Of a stretch of DNA of 64,000 bases, positions 49,372-57,444 are shown in pieces. The notes under the pieces were generated by a model. The model saw only the letters and a program-made list of their open reading frames with translations. It had not been told where the DNA came from and ran no database searches. Source of the stretch: Verrucomicrobiales bacterium. GTDB taxonomy: Bacteria; Verrucomicrobiota; Verrucomicrobiia; Limisphaerales; UBA9464. A program made the translations under genes and the position numbers. How positions within the stretch are numbered: position 1 is the first letter of the stretch; every line of letters begins with the position of its first letter. The DNA lies in assembly GCA_027488845.1 (NCBI GenBank), contig JAIYBC010000025.1, positions 228,095 to 292,094 of the forward strand, written 5' to 3'.

Positions 49372-50157
49372 ATGAATCCCTCTCAAGATCGAATCCGTCC
49401 GGTGCTCCGTTGGCCCGGCGGTAAGCGCCGCCTCCTCAAGACCCTGCTGCCGATGGTGCCTGCCGAGGCCACCTGTTACGTCGAAGTCTTCGCCGGATCT
49501 GCTGCCCTGCTGCTGCACAAGGAGCGTCATCCGGTCGAGGTTGTGAACGACCTGAACGGCGAGCTGGTAGCACTGCTTCGCAACGCCCACTTCCATCTGC
49601 CGGCCCTCATCGAGGAGATGCGGTGGTACGTCGCCAGTCGGAAGGACTTCGAGGACTTCAAGTCGCAGCCTGGTCTCACCGAGATCCAGCGGGCGGCACG
49701 CTTCCTCTTGAGGAACCGGGTCAGCTTTGGCGGAGGCATGAAGTCCTTCGGCGTGGCCAAGACCGCCGGAGGCGGCGTCGGCTTTGACCGGGACGACGTC
49801 AACGACCGCCTCGAGGGCATTCGCCGCCGGCTGAACAAGGTCGTGGTGGAGAACCTGCCCTACGACCGGTGCCTTCAGAACTACGATGCACCGGAGACGT
49901 TCTTCTTCATGGACCCGCCCTATGTTGGGCCGAGCACTGGGGCCTACGAAGGGTGGTCCCAGGACGACATGGTCACGTTCAGGACCCGTCTCGACCGCCT
50001 GCAGGGAAAGTGGCTCCTGACCATCAACGACTCGGAAGAGAACCGCCGGCTCTTCTCCGATTGCCGGGTCACCCCGGTCGCCACCACCAACCGCCTCCGC
50101 AACGCCCGAACCACCAAGACCGCCACGTTCGGCGAGCTGGTGATTACCCCTCAGTGA
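49372..50157 (+). CDS. Dam-type (D12 class) adenine DNA methyltransferase
   Basis: 261 residues from ATG 49372 (MNPSQDRIRPVLRWPGGKRR). AdoMet-binding motif WPGGK at 14-18, EVFAGSAALL at about 38-47, and the catalytic DPPY at 181-184 followed by a D12-type C-terminus (TTNRLRNARTTKTATFGELV). It methylates adenine N6, probably protecting phage DNA from host restriction, a role that Mom fills in Mu. A TTG at 49321 would add 17 residues without conserved character. There is no linked endonuclease gene. Confidence 0.85.
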   Translation: MNPSQDRIRPVLRWPGGKRRLLKTLLPMVPAEATCYVEVFAGSAALLLHKERHPVEVVNDLNGELVALLRNAHFHLPALIEEMRWYVASRKDFEDFKSQPGLTEIQRAARFLLRNRVSFGGGMKSFGVAKTAGGGVGFDRDDVNDRLEGIRRRLNKVVVENLPYDRCLQNYDAPETFFFMDPPYVGPSTGAYEGWSQDDMVTFRTRLDRLQGKWLLTINDSEENRRLFSDCRVTPVATTNRLRNARTTKTATFGELVITPQ

Positions 50158-50165
50158 ATTGAAAT

Positions 50166-50693
50166 GTGAAGTCTACCCGACCCACCCAACGCACACTGAC
50201 CTCGACGGATCTCCGGGACGAGCTGCTCGGGTTCATCCGCGGCAAGTTCTACTCCGGCGACACGGTTGGCTTTTCCAAGGATCGCCGCCGCCTTTTGGAC
50301 TGGGTCGTCCTGGAGCCTGCGAGGTGGCTGGACGAGCGTGGCGTGACCATTTCCGCCGACTCCTACCGGTCCCTGTTTTTGGACCAGCGATCGGGCGTGC
50401 TGCTGGAGGCGATTCGGCACGGAGCGACCGACGAAATCCGCTATCGGCCGGCCTGGTTGCGGCAGGTGATCCAGAGCCATCTCCGGATCCACGGCGACGA
50501 GCTGTACCAGGCGGCCAAGTCCGCTGCCGTGGCCATCGAGAACGCTCTTTCCCTGGCTGGTCGGATGACCGGTGTCCGGCCCCCAGATCCAGTCCGCGAA
50601 ATGGCTGCCGCCGCCAGTCTCTTGCGCCCCTCAAAGCGCCTCGCGCAGACCCGGTGCAGCCCCTCTGCAGACGCTCAGCGGGAGCTGTTCTAG
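50166..50693 (+). CDS. Last early-operon gene, unknown (175 aa)
   Basis: GTG start, 8 nt after the methylase stop. Helical protein: STDLRDELLGFIRGKFYSGD, then DWVVLEPARWLDERGVTISA, WLRQVIQSHLRIHGDELYQA and a poorly structured C-terminus. Its stop is 27 bp before the operon terminator. No family is recognised; its position near the right end is that of DNA-modification or ejected accessory genes in Mu. Confidence 0.6.
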   Translation: MKSTRPTQRTLTSTDLRDELLGFIRGKFYSGDTVGFSKDRRRLLDWVVLEPARWLDERGVTISADSYRSLFLDQRSGVLLEAIRHGATDEIRYRPAWLRQVIQSHLRIHGDELYQAAKSAAVAIENALSLAGRMTGVRPPDPVREMAAAASLLRPSKRLAQTRCSPSADAQRELF

Positions 50694-50704
50694 CCCCCGG
50701 AAAC

Positions 50705-50853
50705 ATTCTCATCTTGATGCGAACCGGCCCGAAACGGCCGGTTCTTTCTCATCTAGGCCCATCCGCGGCCTGAACACGCAACCCCCTGATTTTGGGGCCA
50801 CTTGGCTAGTGTTGGCGATTTTTGCTCATTCTCATCTGCGGCGCGTAGACTCA
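50705..50853. repeat. Prophage right end with three putative transposase-binding sites (R1-R3)
   Basis: ATTCTCATCT occurs at 50828-50837 (R1) and 50705-50714 (R3), with TTTCTCATCT at 50745-50754 (R2). All have the same orientation, opposite to the left-end copies. R1 ends 16 bp from the terminus at 50853, mirroring L1. R3 extends to ATTCTCATCTTGATGCGAA, the inverted partner of L2. Confidence 0.8.
50721..50749 (+). terminator. Early-operon terminator overlapping transposase site R3 and adjoining R2
   Basis: Perfect 9-bp stem GAACCGGCC/GGCCGGTTC with loop CGAAAC, then TTTCTC on the plus strand. It ends the long rightward early transcript before the phage end. The left arm starts within the extended R3 element and the T-rich tail is part of R2. 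Confidence 0.75.
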
Positions 50854-50858
50854 GCGTG
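50854..50858. repeat. Target-site duplication, right copy (GCGTG)
   Basis: Follows the last phage base (A at 50853) and is identical to 11826-11830. Removing the prophage and one copy rejoins a plain intergenic spacer between the host membrane-protein gene and the DUF1549 gene. Confidence 0.88.
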
Positions 50859-50927
50859 AATTGGGCGTCCTCCGTTCTGGTCAAGCGGGACCGGTTGTTC
50901 CTAGCTTGAACCGCAAGTTCCCAGCCC

Positions 50928-53900
50928 ATGCCTCCATCCGTGTTCCCTCTCCCTCCCCTCGGCTCCGCAGGAAGGCGTCTCGCCGGGCTTGTGCTCTCGG
51001 CCGGCCTGGCTGTCTCGGGCACCCTGCAGGCCGCCACGGACTTCGCCCGTGACATCGAGCCGATCCTCATCCGGCGCTGCTCCGAATGCCACGGCCCGGA
51101 CAAGCAGAAGGGCGATCTCCGCCTCGACTCCCGCGCCGCCGCGCTGAAGGCCGCCAAGTCGGGCCGGACCGCCGTCGTCCCCGGCAAATCCGCCGGAAGC
51201 GAACTGCTCGCCCGCGTCACCAGCACCGATCCCGACGAGGTCATGCCGCCCAAGGACCCCCGCCTCACCGACGCGGAGGTCGCCGCGCTCCGGAACTGGA
51301 TCGACGAGGGCGCCGTCTGGCCCGAGGTCGACCCGCGGTCCCATTGGGCCTTCCGCGCGCCGGTCCGTCCGACTCCTCCCCCCGAGGCTCCCGCCGGCTC
51401 GGTGGTGAGGAACGACATCGACCGGTTCATCCTCGCCCGCCTTGCCAAGGAAGGACTGTCCCAACGTCCGGAGGCGGACCGCGCCACGCTCATCCGCCGC
51501 GTCTCCCTCGATCTGATCGGCCTTCCGCCGACTCCTTCGGAAGTGACGGCCTTCCTCGCGGACGCCTCGCCGGAGGCCTACGAACGGCTCGTCGACCGCC
51601 TGCTCGCCTCCCCGCATCACGGCGAACACATGGCCCGCGGCTGGCTCGACCTCGCGCGCTACGCCGATTCCAACGGCTACCAGGTCGACCTCGCCCGTTC
51701 GATCTGGCCGTACCGCGAATGGGTCGTCAACGCCTTCAACCGCAACCTCCCCTTCGACCGTTTCACCGTCGAGCAGCTCGCCGGCGACCTCCTTCCTTCC
51801 CCGACGCTGGAGCAACGCATCGCCACCGGGTTCAACCGGAACACCAAGGTGAACGACGAGGGCGGCGGCGACGCCGAGGAGTACCGCACCAAGGCCGTGA
51901 AGGACCGCGTCGCCACGCTCGGGACGGCCTGGCTCGGCCTCACGCTCAACTGCGCCGAGTGCCACACCCACAAGTACGACCCCATCACCCACGACGAGTA
52001 CTACCGGCTCTACGCGTTCTTCAACAACTCGACCGACAGCGGCAACTACAGCAACGGCCCCGCCGTCGACGTGCCGCGTCCCGACCTTTCCGACTCCGAG
52101 TCCTTCGTCCGGAAGCGGCTCGGCGACGCCCGTCGTGAACTCGCCGCCGAGGAGGCCCGTCTCGCCGCCTCCCGGGCCGCCTGGGAGAAGTCCGCCCTGC
52201 GCCAACAGGACGCCTGGACGGTCCTCCAGCTGACCAACGCGCATTCCACCGGCGGCTCCGGATACACCAACCTCGCCGACGGCTCGCTGCTCGGCGTCGG
52301 CGTGAACCCCATCTACGACACCATCACCGTCGACGCCGCCACCGACCTCACCGGCGTCACCGCGGTGATGCTCGAGGTCCTCCCGGATCCGAGCCTGCCG
52401 AAGAACGGCCCCGGACGCTGGGGCCAGACCGGGAACTTCATCCTCGACGAGTTCGGGCTCTCCGTCGCGCCGGCCCGCGACGCCGACGGCAAGGGGTCCG
52501 TGAACGTCGCCTTCGCCGGGGCCGATGCGGATTGGGAACAGCAGTACTACCGCGCCGAACATGCCGTCGACCGGAACCCCAAGACCGGTTGGGCGATCGG
52601 ACCGCGCTTCGGCGAACGCCATGTGCTCGTGGCCCGGCTGAAGGAGCCGGTCGGATTCCGCGGAGGCAGCCGGCTGACCTTCCGCCTCGACCACTACCAC
52701 GGCAACAGCCACTGCGTCGGACGGTTCCGCATCTCCGTCACCACCGCCAAGGATCCCGCCGCGGCCTGGCCTTTGGCGGACGACGTCCGCGGGGCGCTGG
52801 GCGTCGCCGCGGCCTCCCGCACGCCGGAACAGGAACGCCGCATCGCCGCCGCGCATCGCGGCTCGTCGCCGGCGATCCGGCGCCTCGACCTGGAGGTCCA
52901 CCGCCTGGACCAGAAGGAGCGGCAGCTCGCCGGACAGAAGTTCTCCTCGCTCGTGATGCAGGAACGTTCCGAGCCGCGTCCGCGTGAGACGTACGTGCAT
53001 CTGCGCGGCGATTTCCTCACCCGCGGCAAGGTGGTGGAGGCGGGTGTTCCCGAGGTGTTCCCGCCCCTTCCCGCCGGCGAACCGGCGAACCGCCTCGCGC
53101 TCGCCCGCTGGCTGGTCGATCCGCGCCATCCGCTCACCGCGCGGGTGGCCGTGAACCGCCATTGGGAACGCCTCTTCGGCACCGGCCTGGTGAAGACCAG
53201 CGAGGACTTCGGCCGCCAGGGCGAAGCGCCGTCCCACCCGGAACTGCTCGACTGGCTGGCCACGGAGTTCGTCCGGACCGGCTGGGACATGAAGGCGTTG
53301 CAGAAGCTCCTCGTGATGTCCGCCACCTACCGTCAGGACGCCGCGACCGACGCCCAACGGCTGGAGAAGGACTTCTACAACCGGCTGCTCTCCCGCGGAC
53401 CCCGCTTCCGCATGGACGCCGAGATGATCCGCGACCACGCGCTCGCGGTGAGCGGCCTGCTCAACCCCCGGATCGGCGGACCCAGCGTGTATCCGGTCCA
53501 GGTGCCCAACCTGTGGAAGGAGATCGGCTTCCTGCGCCCCGAGATCGGCATGGACGAGTGGCCCGTCAGCGAGGGCCCGGACCTGTACCGGCGCGCGGTC
53601 TACACGTTCTGGCGACGGGTTTGCACCTATCCGACCTTCGCCACCTTCGACGCCCCCAGCCGCGAGGTGTGCGTCGCGCGGCGTCCCCGGACCAACACGC
53701 CGCTCCAGGCCCTGGCCGCCCTGAACGATCCGACCCTGCTCGAGGCCGCCCGCGTCTTCGCCCAGAGGATCCTCGCCGAAGGCGGCAAGGACGACGACTC
53801 CCGTGTCGACTTCGCCTTCCGGGCCTGCCTCGGACGGTCGCCGTCCAAGGCCGAACGGGAACGTCTCGCCGGGTTCGTGGACCAGCAGTGGAAGGGCTAC

Positions 53901-54044
53901 CGCAACGACCGCAAGGCCGCCGAGGCCCTGGTCGCCGTGGGGACCGCGCCACGGCCGGCGGACCTGGATCCGCGTCGTCTCGCCGCCTGGATGATGCTCG
54001 CCAACGTGCTCTTCAACCTCGACGAGTCCCTCACCAAGGGCTGA
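50928..54044 (+). CDS. PSCyt1-DUF1549-DUF1553 secreted protein
   Basis: 1038 residues. A signal peptide ends near LQAATDFA. A cytochrome-c-like PSCyt1 domain follows (RCSECHGP: C51, C54 and H55 bind haem). Then a DUF1549 domain (VVRNDIDRFILARLAKEGLS; WLDLARYADSNGYQVD; LNCAECHTHKYDPIT), a coiled and jelly-roll-like middle, and DUF1553 (VNRHWERLFGTGLVKTSEDF; RRPRTNTPLQALAALNDP). These giant proteins are typical of Planctomycetota and Verrucomicrobiota and are thought to act on polysaccharides in the periplasm. The start is 70 bp right of the prophage. Confidence 0.9.
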   Translation: MPPSVFPLPPLGSAGRRLAGLVLSAGLAVSGTLQAATDFARDIEPILIRRCSECHGPDKQKGDLRLDSRAAALKAAKSGRTAVVPGKSAGSELLARVTSTDPDEVMPPKDPRLTDAEVAALRNWIDEGAVWPEVDPRSHWAFRAPVRPTPPPEAPAGSVVRNDIDRFILARLAKEGLSQRPEADRATLIRRVSLDLIGLPPTPSEVTAFLADASPEAYERLVDRLLASPHHGEHMARGWLDLARYADSNGYQVDLARSIWPYREWVVNAFNRNLPFDRFTVEQLAGDLLPSPTLEQRIATGFNRNTKVNDEGGGDAEEYRTKAVKDRVATLGTAWLGLTLNCAECHTHKYDPITHDEYYRLYAFFNNSTDSGNYSNGPAVDVPRPDLSDSESFVRKRLGDARRELAAEEARLAASRAAWEKSALRQQDAWTVLQLTNAHSTGGSGYTNLADGSLLGVGVNPIYDTITVDAATDLTGVTAVMLEVLPDPSLPKNGPGRWGQTGNFILDEFGLSVAPARDADGKGSVNVAFAGADADWEQQYYRAEHAVDRNPKTGWAIGPRFGERHVLVARLKEPVGFRGGSRLTFRLDHYHGNSHCVGRFRISVTTAKDPAAAWPLADDVRGALGVAAASRTPEQERRIAAAHRGSSPAIRRLDLEVHRLDQKERQLAGQKFSSLVMQERSEPRPRETYVHLRGDFLTRGKVVEAGVPEVFPPLPAGEPANRLALARWLVDPRHPLTARVAVNRHWERLFGTGLVKTSEDFGRQGEAPSHPELLDWLATEFVRTGWDMKALQKLLVMSATYRQDAATDAQRLEKDFYNRLLSRGPRFRMDAEMIRDHALAVSGLLNPRIGGPSVYPVQVPNLWKEIGFLRPEIGMDEWPVSEGPDLYRRAVYTFWRRVCTYPTFATFDAPSREVCVARRPRTNTPLQALAALNDPTLLEAARVFAQRILAEGGKDDDSRVDFAFRACLGRSPSKAERERLAGFVDQQWKGYRNDRKAAEALVAVGTAPRPADLDPRRLAAWMMLANVLFNLDESLTKG

Positions 54045-54142
54045 TCGCCGAGGGCGGACCGGCCCCCTTTCCAGGAGGCCGGTCCCTGTGCATCGGCGGG
54101 TGAAGATCTCCGCGCGCCTTCCCCGCTGTCAGGCGGTTCCGA

Positions 54143-54940
54143 TCAGCCCCGACGGGACTGGCGCCACCGTGAAAGCCCGGCGAAACCCGCCAGCGCCAAG
54201 ACGGCGGCCGAAGCGTATTCCTCGGGCTCCGGAACCGGGGGAACCGTGCCGCCGTTCACACCCCCAAGCCCGATGCTCGACGTGCTCTCGATTCCACGCG
54301 CGGTGAACCGGATGAACCCGGAGATGGTCTCGCTGCGACCGGCGGCGATGAAGTCCGGGGTCATGATCTCCTCGTCGATCAGGGAAGTGGAGAACGCACC
54401 CGGCGTGGACCTGGTGAAGCTGAAGTTGACCGGAGTCCGGGTCGCTCCGCCCGTGAAGTTGGCCTCGACCTCGAATCCGACGAACGAACCGCTACCCTCG
54501 CCGACCACGCCGGTGATCGATGGGAACCTCGCATAGCCGATCGCCGTCGGACCGAACTGCGATCCCATTTCCCACACGCCGTTGAAGGAGATGGTCACCA
54601 CCGCGCTGCCGTTCAGCAGGCCGCTGTTGTCCGTCTGGGAGACACCGCTCCCACCGGTCAATCCCAAGCCGAAGTGGCTGGCGGATTCGCTGTGGTTGAT
54701 GCCGCCGGTACCCGAGGCGGAAAGTCCGCCGCTGCTGTAGGAGGCATCCAGTTGGTTCGAAAGCAGGACCGGAATCGGACTCAGCGTGACGCTCGTCGGC
54801 GTGCCCGCTCCCGGATTGAACTCCAGGGACGCGAATCCGGAGGAGAAGATGGGATCGGCAACCGCCATCGTCGTCCCGAGGGCGGTCAGAGCGCTCAGGG
54901 CGGCGAGGGTCGAAGGCATGGGAATGATGTTGGTTCTCAT
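54143..54940 (-). CDS. PEP-CTERM sorted exported protein
   Basis: 265 residues from ATG 54940; an ATG at 54919 is also possible. N-terminal signal peptide (LAALSALTALGTTMAVADP), a beta-rich Gly/Ser/Thr body, and the C-terminal sorting tripartite signal VPEPEEYASAAVLALAGFAG followed by basic residues. Such proteins are processed by exosortase and linked to exopolysaccharide. No catalytic domain is seen. Confidence 0.82.
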   Translation of the reverse strand: MRTNIIPMPSTLAALSALTALGTTMAVADPIFSSGFASLEFNPGAGTPTSVTLSPIPVLLSNQLDASYSSGGLSASGTGGINHSESASHFGLGLTGGSGVSQTDNSGLLNGSAVVTISFNGVWEMGSQFGPTAIGYARFPSITGVVGEGSGSFVGFEVEANFTGGATRTPVNFSFTRSTPGAFSTSLIDEEIMTPDFIAAGRSETISGFIRFTARGIESTSSIGLGGVNGGTVPPVPEPEEYASAAVLALAGFAGLSRWRQSRRG

Positions 54941-55154
54941 AAGTGGAGGTCGGACCCCCCAAGCGGGAACCATACCGTTCACAACGATGGGAATTCCCAT
55001 CAGATGGGGGGTTCCTGCCCTCTGGTCGACACGGCCCAGCCGGATCCTTGGAAGCCGCCAAGGTCGGACCCCTCCAATGACCCTCCAGGATGCCGGACAC
55101 CCGTTGGGCGTCCGGTTCAAGGGCGCACTCCTCGCCCCTCCGCCTCCACGCGTC

Positions 55155-57344
55155 TCAGCGGGTGATCCCCACCTGCGTCATCAGCCAGGCGTACTCGAAG
55201 GAGACCTCCTTCAGCCGGTCGTAGCGCCCGCTCGCGCCGCCGTGTCCCGCGCCCATGTTGCACTTCAGCAGCAACGGCCGGTCGTCGGTCTTCAGCGTCC
55301 GCAGCTTCGCCACGTACTTCGCCGGCTCCCAGTACATCACCTGGCTGTCGTTCAGGCTCGTGGTCATCAAAATCGCCGGATACGCGCCGCGCTTCAGGTT
55401 GTCGTACGGACTGTACGACCGCATGTAGTCGAAGGCCGCCTTCTCGTTCGGGTTCCCCCATTCCAGGTACTCGCCGACCGTCAACGGCAGGCTCGCGTCC
55501 ATCATGGTGTTCATCACGTCCACGAAGGGCACCGCCGAGTGGACCGCCCGGAAGAGGTCCGGACGCAGGTTCACCACCGCCCCCATCAGCAGGCCGCCCG
55601 CGCTGCCGCCCTCGATCACCAGCCGGTCCGGGGCGCTCAACCCCTCCTTCACCAGCCACTCCGCGCAGTCGACGAAGTCGTGGAAGGTGTTCTTCTTCCG
55701 CATCAGCATGCCGTCGTCGTGCCAGCCCTCGCCGAGCTCGTTGCCGCCACGGATGTGCGCGATCACGTACACCATGCCGCGGTCCAGCAGCGAAAGCCGC
55801 GCGACGGAGAACGAGGCCTCCATCCCGATGCCGTAGGATCCGTAGCCGTACAGGAAGCACGGGGCCTTGCCGTCCAGCTTCACGTCCTTGCGCCGGACCA
55901 CCGACATCGGCACCCGCACCCCGTCCCGCGCGGTCGCCCAACGGCGTTCGGTGACGTAGTCCGCGGAGTCGAACTTCCCGAGCACGGGCGTGCGCTTCAG
56001 CAGCGTCAGCTTCCCGGTGGCCAGGTCGCAGTCGTAGACGCCCTGCGGCGTGGCCATCGACTGGTAGGTCAACCGGAACGCCTTCGCATCCGGTTCCGGG
56101 GTCCCGGTCGCCCCCGCCGCGTACACCGGCTCCGGGAACGCCACCTCCCGCCATCCGCCGCCACGCCGGTCGTGGATCCGCAGACGCGTCAACGCCTCCC
56201 TTTGCTCCTGCACCACCAGGTGGTCCCGGAACATCTCCATGCCCTCCACCAGCACGTCCGCCCGATGCGGCACCAGCTCCGTCCAGCGGTCCGGCGCCTC
56301 CACCGGAGCCGTCACCAGACGGAAGTTCTTCGCGTCCCGGTTGGTCCGGAGGTAGAGCACGCCGTCCCGGTGCTCGAGGTCGTACTTGTGCCCCTTCTCC
56401 CGCGGCAACACCGGTCGGAACGTCCCGGCGGGTTCCGTCGACGGCAGGATCCTCTGTTCCCAGGTGTCCGTGCTCTGGAAGGTGCACACGAACCAGCGAC
56501 GGTCCTTCGTCCGGCCCACCGCCACCGAGAACAGCTCGTCCGGTTCCACCAGGATGCGCTCGGCCTTCCCGCCTTCCACCGGCCGACGCCACAGCTCGTT
56601 GCTGCGCTTGGTCACCGGATCTTCCGTCGAATAGACCACCGTCCGTCCGTCCGAGGACCACTCGAACGAGGTCACCCGCTCCGCCAACGCCTCCGAGGTC
56701 CGGCCCGTCGTCAGGTCCTTCCGGTAGAGCGTGTACTGGCGGAAGCCGGTCACGTCGGTGCTGTAGAGCAGCTGCCGGCCGTCGTCGCTGACCTCGAATC
56801 CGCCCAGCGAGAGGAACGTGTGCCCGTTCGCGAGCGCGTTCAGGTCGAGCAGCACCTCCTCCGCCGCGTCGGCCAACGCGGCGCCGTCCGCACCGGCCTT
56901 CCGACGGCAGTGGATCGCATACTGCCGGCCTTCCTCCGTCCGCGTGTAGTACACGTGGGCGCCCCGCCGCAACGGAACCGTCAGGTCCGTCTGCTGGATG
57001 CGCGCCAGCATCTCGCGGTACAGGGCTTCTCCGAACACCTTCACGTCCGGCGTGCTCGCCTCGGTGTAGGCGTTCTCCGCCTCCAGGTGCCGGATCACCT
57101 CCGGGTCCGACTTCTCGCGCAGCCAGAACCACGGGTCGTCCACCGTCTCACCATGCCAGGTGGAGAGATGCTCGATGCGCTTCGCCACCGGCGGACGCAG
57201 GGCCGCGGGCGACGTGGCCGCCGGGGGATTCGTGGACTTCGGGGTTTCGGACATGACGTTGGGAAGGAGGGCGAGGAACGCGCCGGCGAGGACGATCCGG
57301 GCCGGATGGAGTGGCTGGAGGGACCGGGGCTCGCTGGGCGGCAT
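55155..57344 (-). CDS. S9A oligopeptidase (oligopeptidase B / prolyl oligopeptidase family)
   Basis: 729 residues from ATG 57344. A signal-like hydrophobic N-terminus (ARIVLAGAFLALLP) suggests export. The propeller entry motif WHGETVDDPWFWLRE is followed by the seven-bladed propeller, then an alpha/beta hydrolase with GGSAGG (S581), LNDSQ (D666) and GAGHGG (H701) as the catalytic triad. The signature SYGIGMEASFSVARLSLLDR with AHIRGGNELGEGWHDDG is typical of this family. It cleaves short peptides. The neighbouring genes give no specific substrate. Confidence 0.9.
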   Translation of the reverse strand: MPPSEPRSLQPLHPARIVLAGAFLALLPNVMSETPKSTNPPAATSPAALRPPVAKRIEHLSTWHGETVDDPWFWLREKSDPEVIRHLEAENAYTEASTPDVKVFGEALYREMLARIQQTDLTVPLRRGAHVYYTRTEEGRQYAIHCRRKAGADGAALADAAEEVLLDLNALANGHTFLSLGGFEVSDDGRQLLYSTDVTGFRQYTLYRKDLTTGRTSEALAERVTSFEWSSDGRTVVYSTEDPVTKRSNELWRRPVEGGKAERILVEPDELFSVAVGRTKDRRWFVCTFQSTDTWEQRILPSTEPAGTFRPVLPREKGHKYDLEHRDGVLYLRTNRDAKNFRLVTAPVEAPDRWTELVPHRADVLVEGMEMFRDHLVVQEQREALTRLRIHDRRGGGWREVAFPEPVYAAGATGTPEPDAKAFRLTYQSMATPQGVYDCDLATGKLTLLKRTPVLGKFDSADYVTERRWATARDGVRVPMSVVRRKDVKLDGKAPCFLYGYGSYGIGMEASFSVARLSLLDRGMVYVIAHIRGGNELGEGWHDDGMLMRKKNTFHDFVDCAEWLVKEGLSAPDRLVIEGGSAGGLLMGAVVNLRPDLFRAVHSAVPFVDVMNTMMDASLPLTVGEYLEWGNPNEKAAFDYMRSYSPYDNLKRGAYPAILMTTSLNDSQVMYWEPAKYVAKLRTLKTDDRPLLLKCNMGAGHGGASGRYDRLKEVSFEYAWLMTQVGITR

Positions 57345-57444
57345 GGACGGAAAAGTCGGCGGACCGCCGCATTCTGCAAGACCCGACATGTCCCGAGCAC
57401 CGGTGTTGGCGACGCCGGTCCCGTTCGTCCACGCTCGGGTCCGG

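Larger units (their letters stand above)
11831..50853. mobile_element. Mu-like transposable prophage, 39.0 kb, apparently complete
   Basis: The element is bounded by a 5-bp duplication GCGTG and by termini reading TGTAGCCGCG (left) and, on the other strand, TGAGTCTACG (right). It encodes a MuA-like transposase, MuB-like ATPase, Gam, the packaging, head and tail genes, and regulatory genes. The gene order resembles transposable siphoviruses, but the early operon runs to one end and the virion genes run to the other from a central switch, somewhat like BcepMu as I remember it. Nothing looks disrupted: no frameshift or deletion was seen in a recognisable core gene. It is inserted between two host genes and not at a tRNA. 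Confidence 0.93.

Noticed and set aside
50854..50927. Site-specific attachment site at a tRNA
   Set aside because: No tRNA is present, no tyrosine or serine integrase is encoded, and the 5-bp duplication fits transposition.
50901..53438. 845-codon minus-strand frame over the PSCyt1/DUF1549 gene
   Set aside because: Antisense shadow; the plus-strand frame carries the CxxCH motif and all conserved domains.
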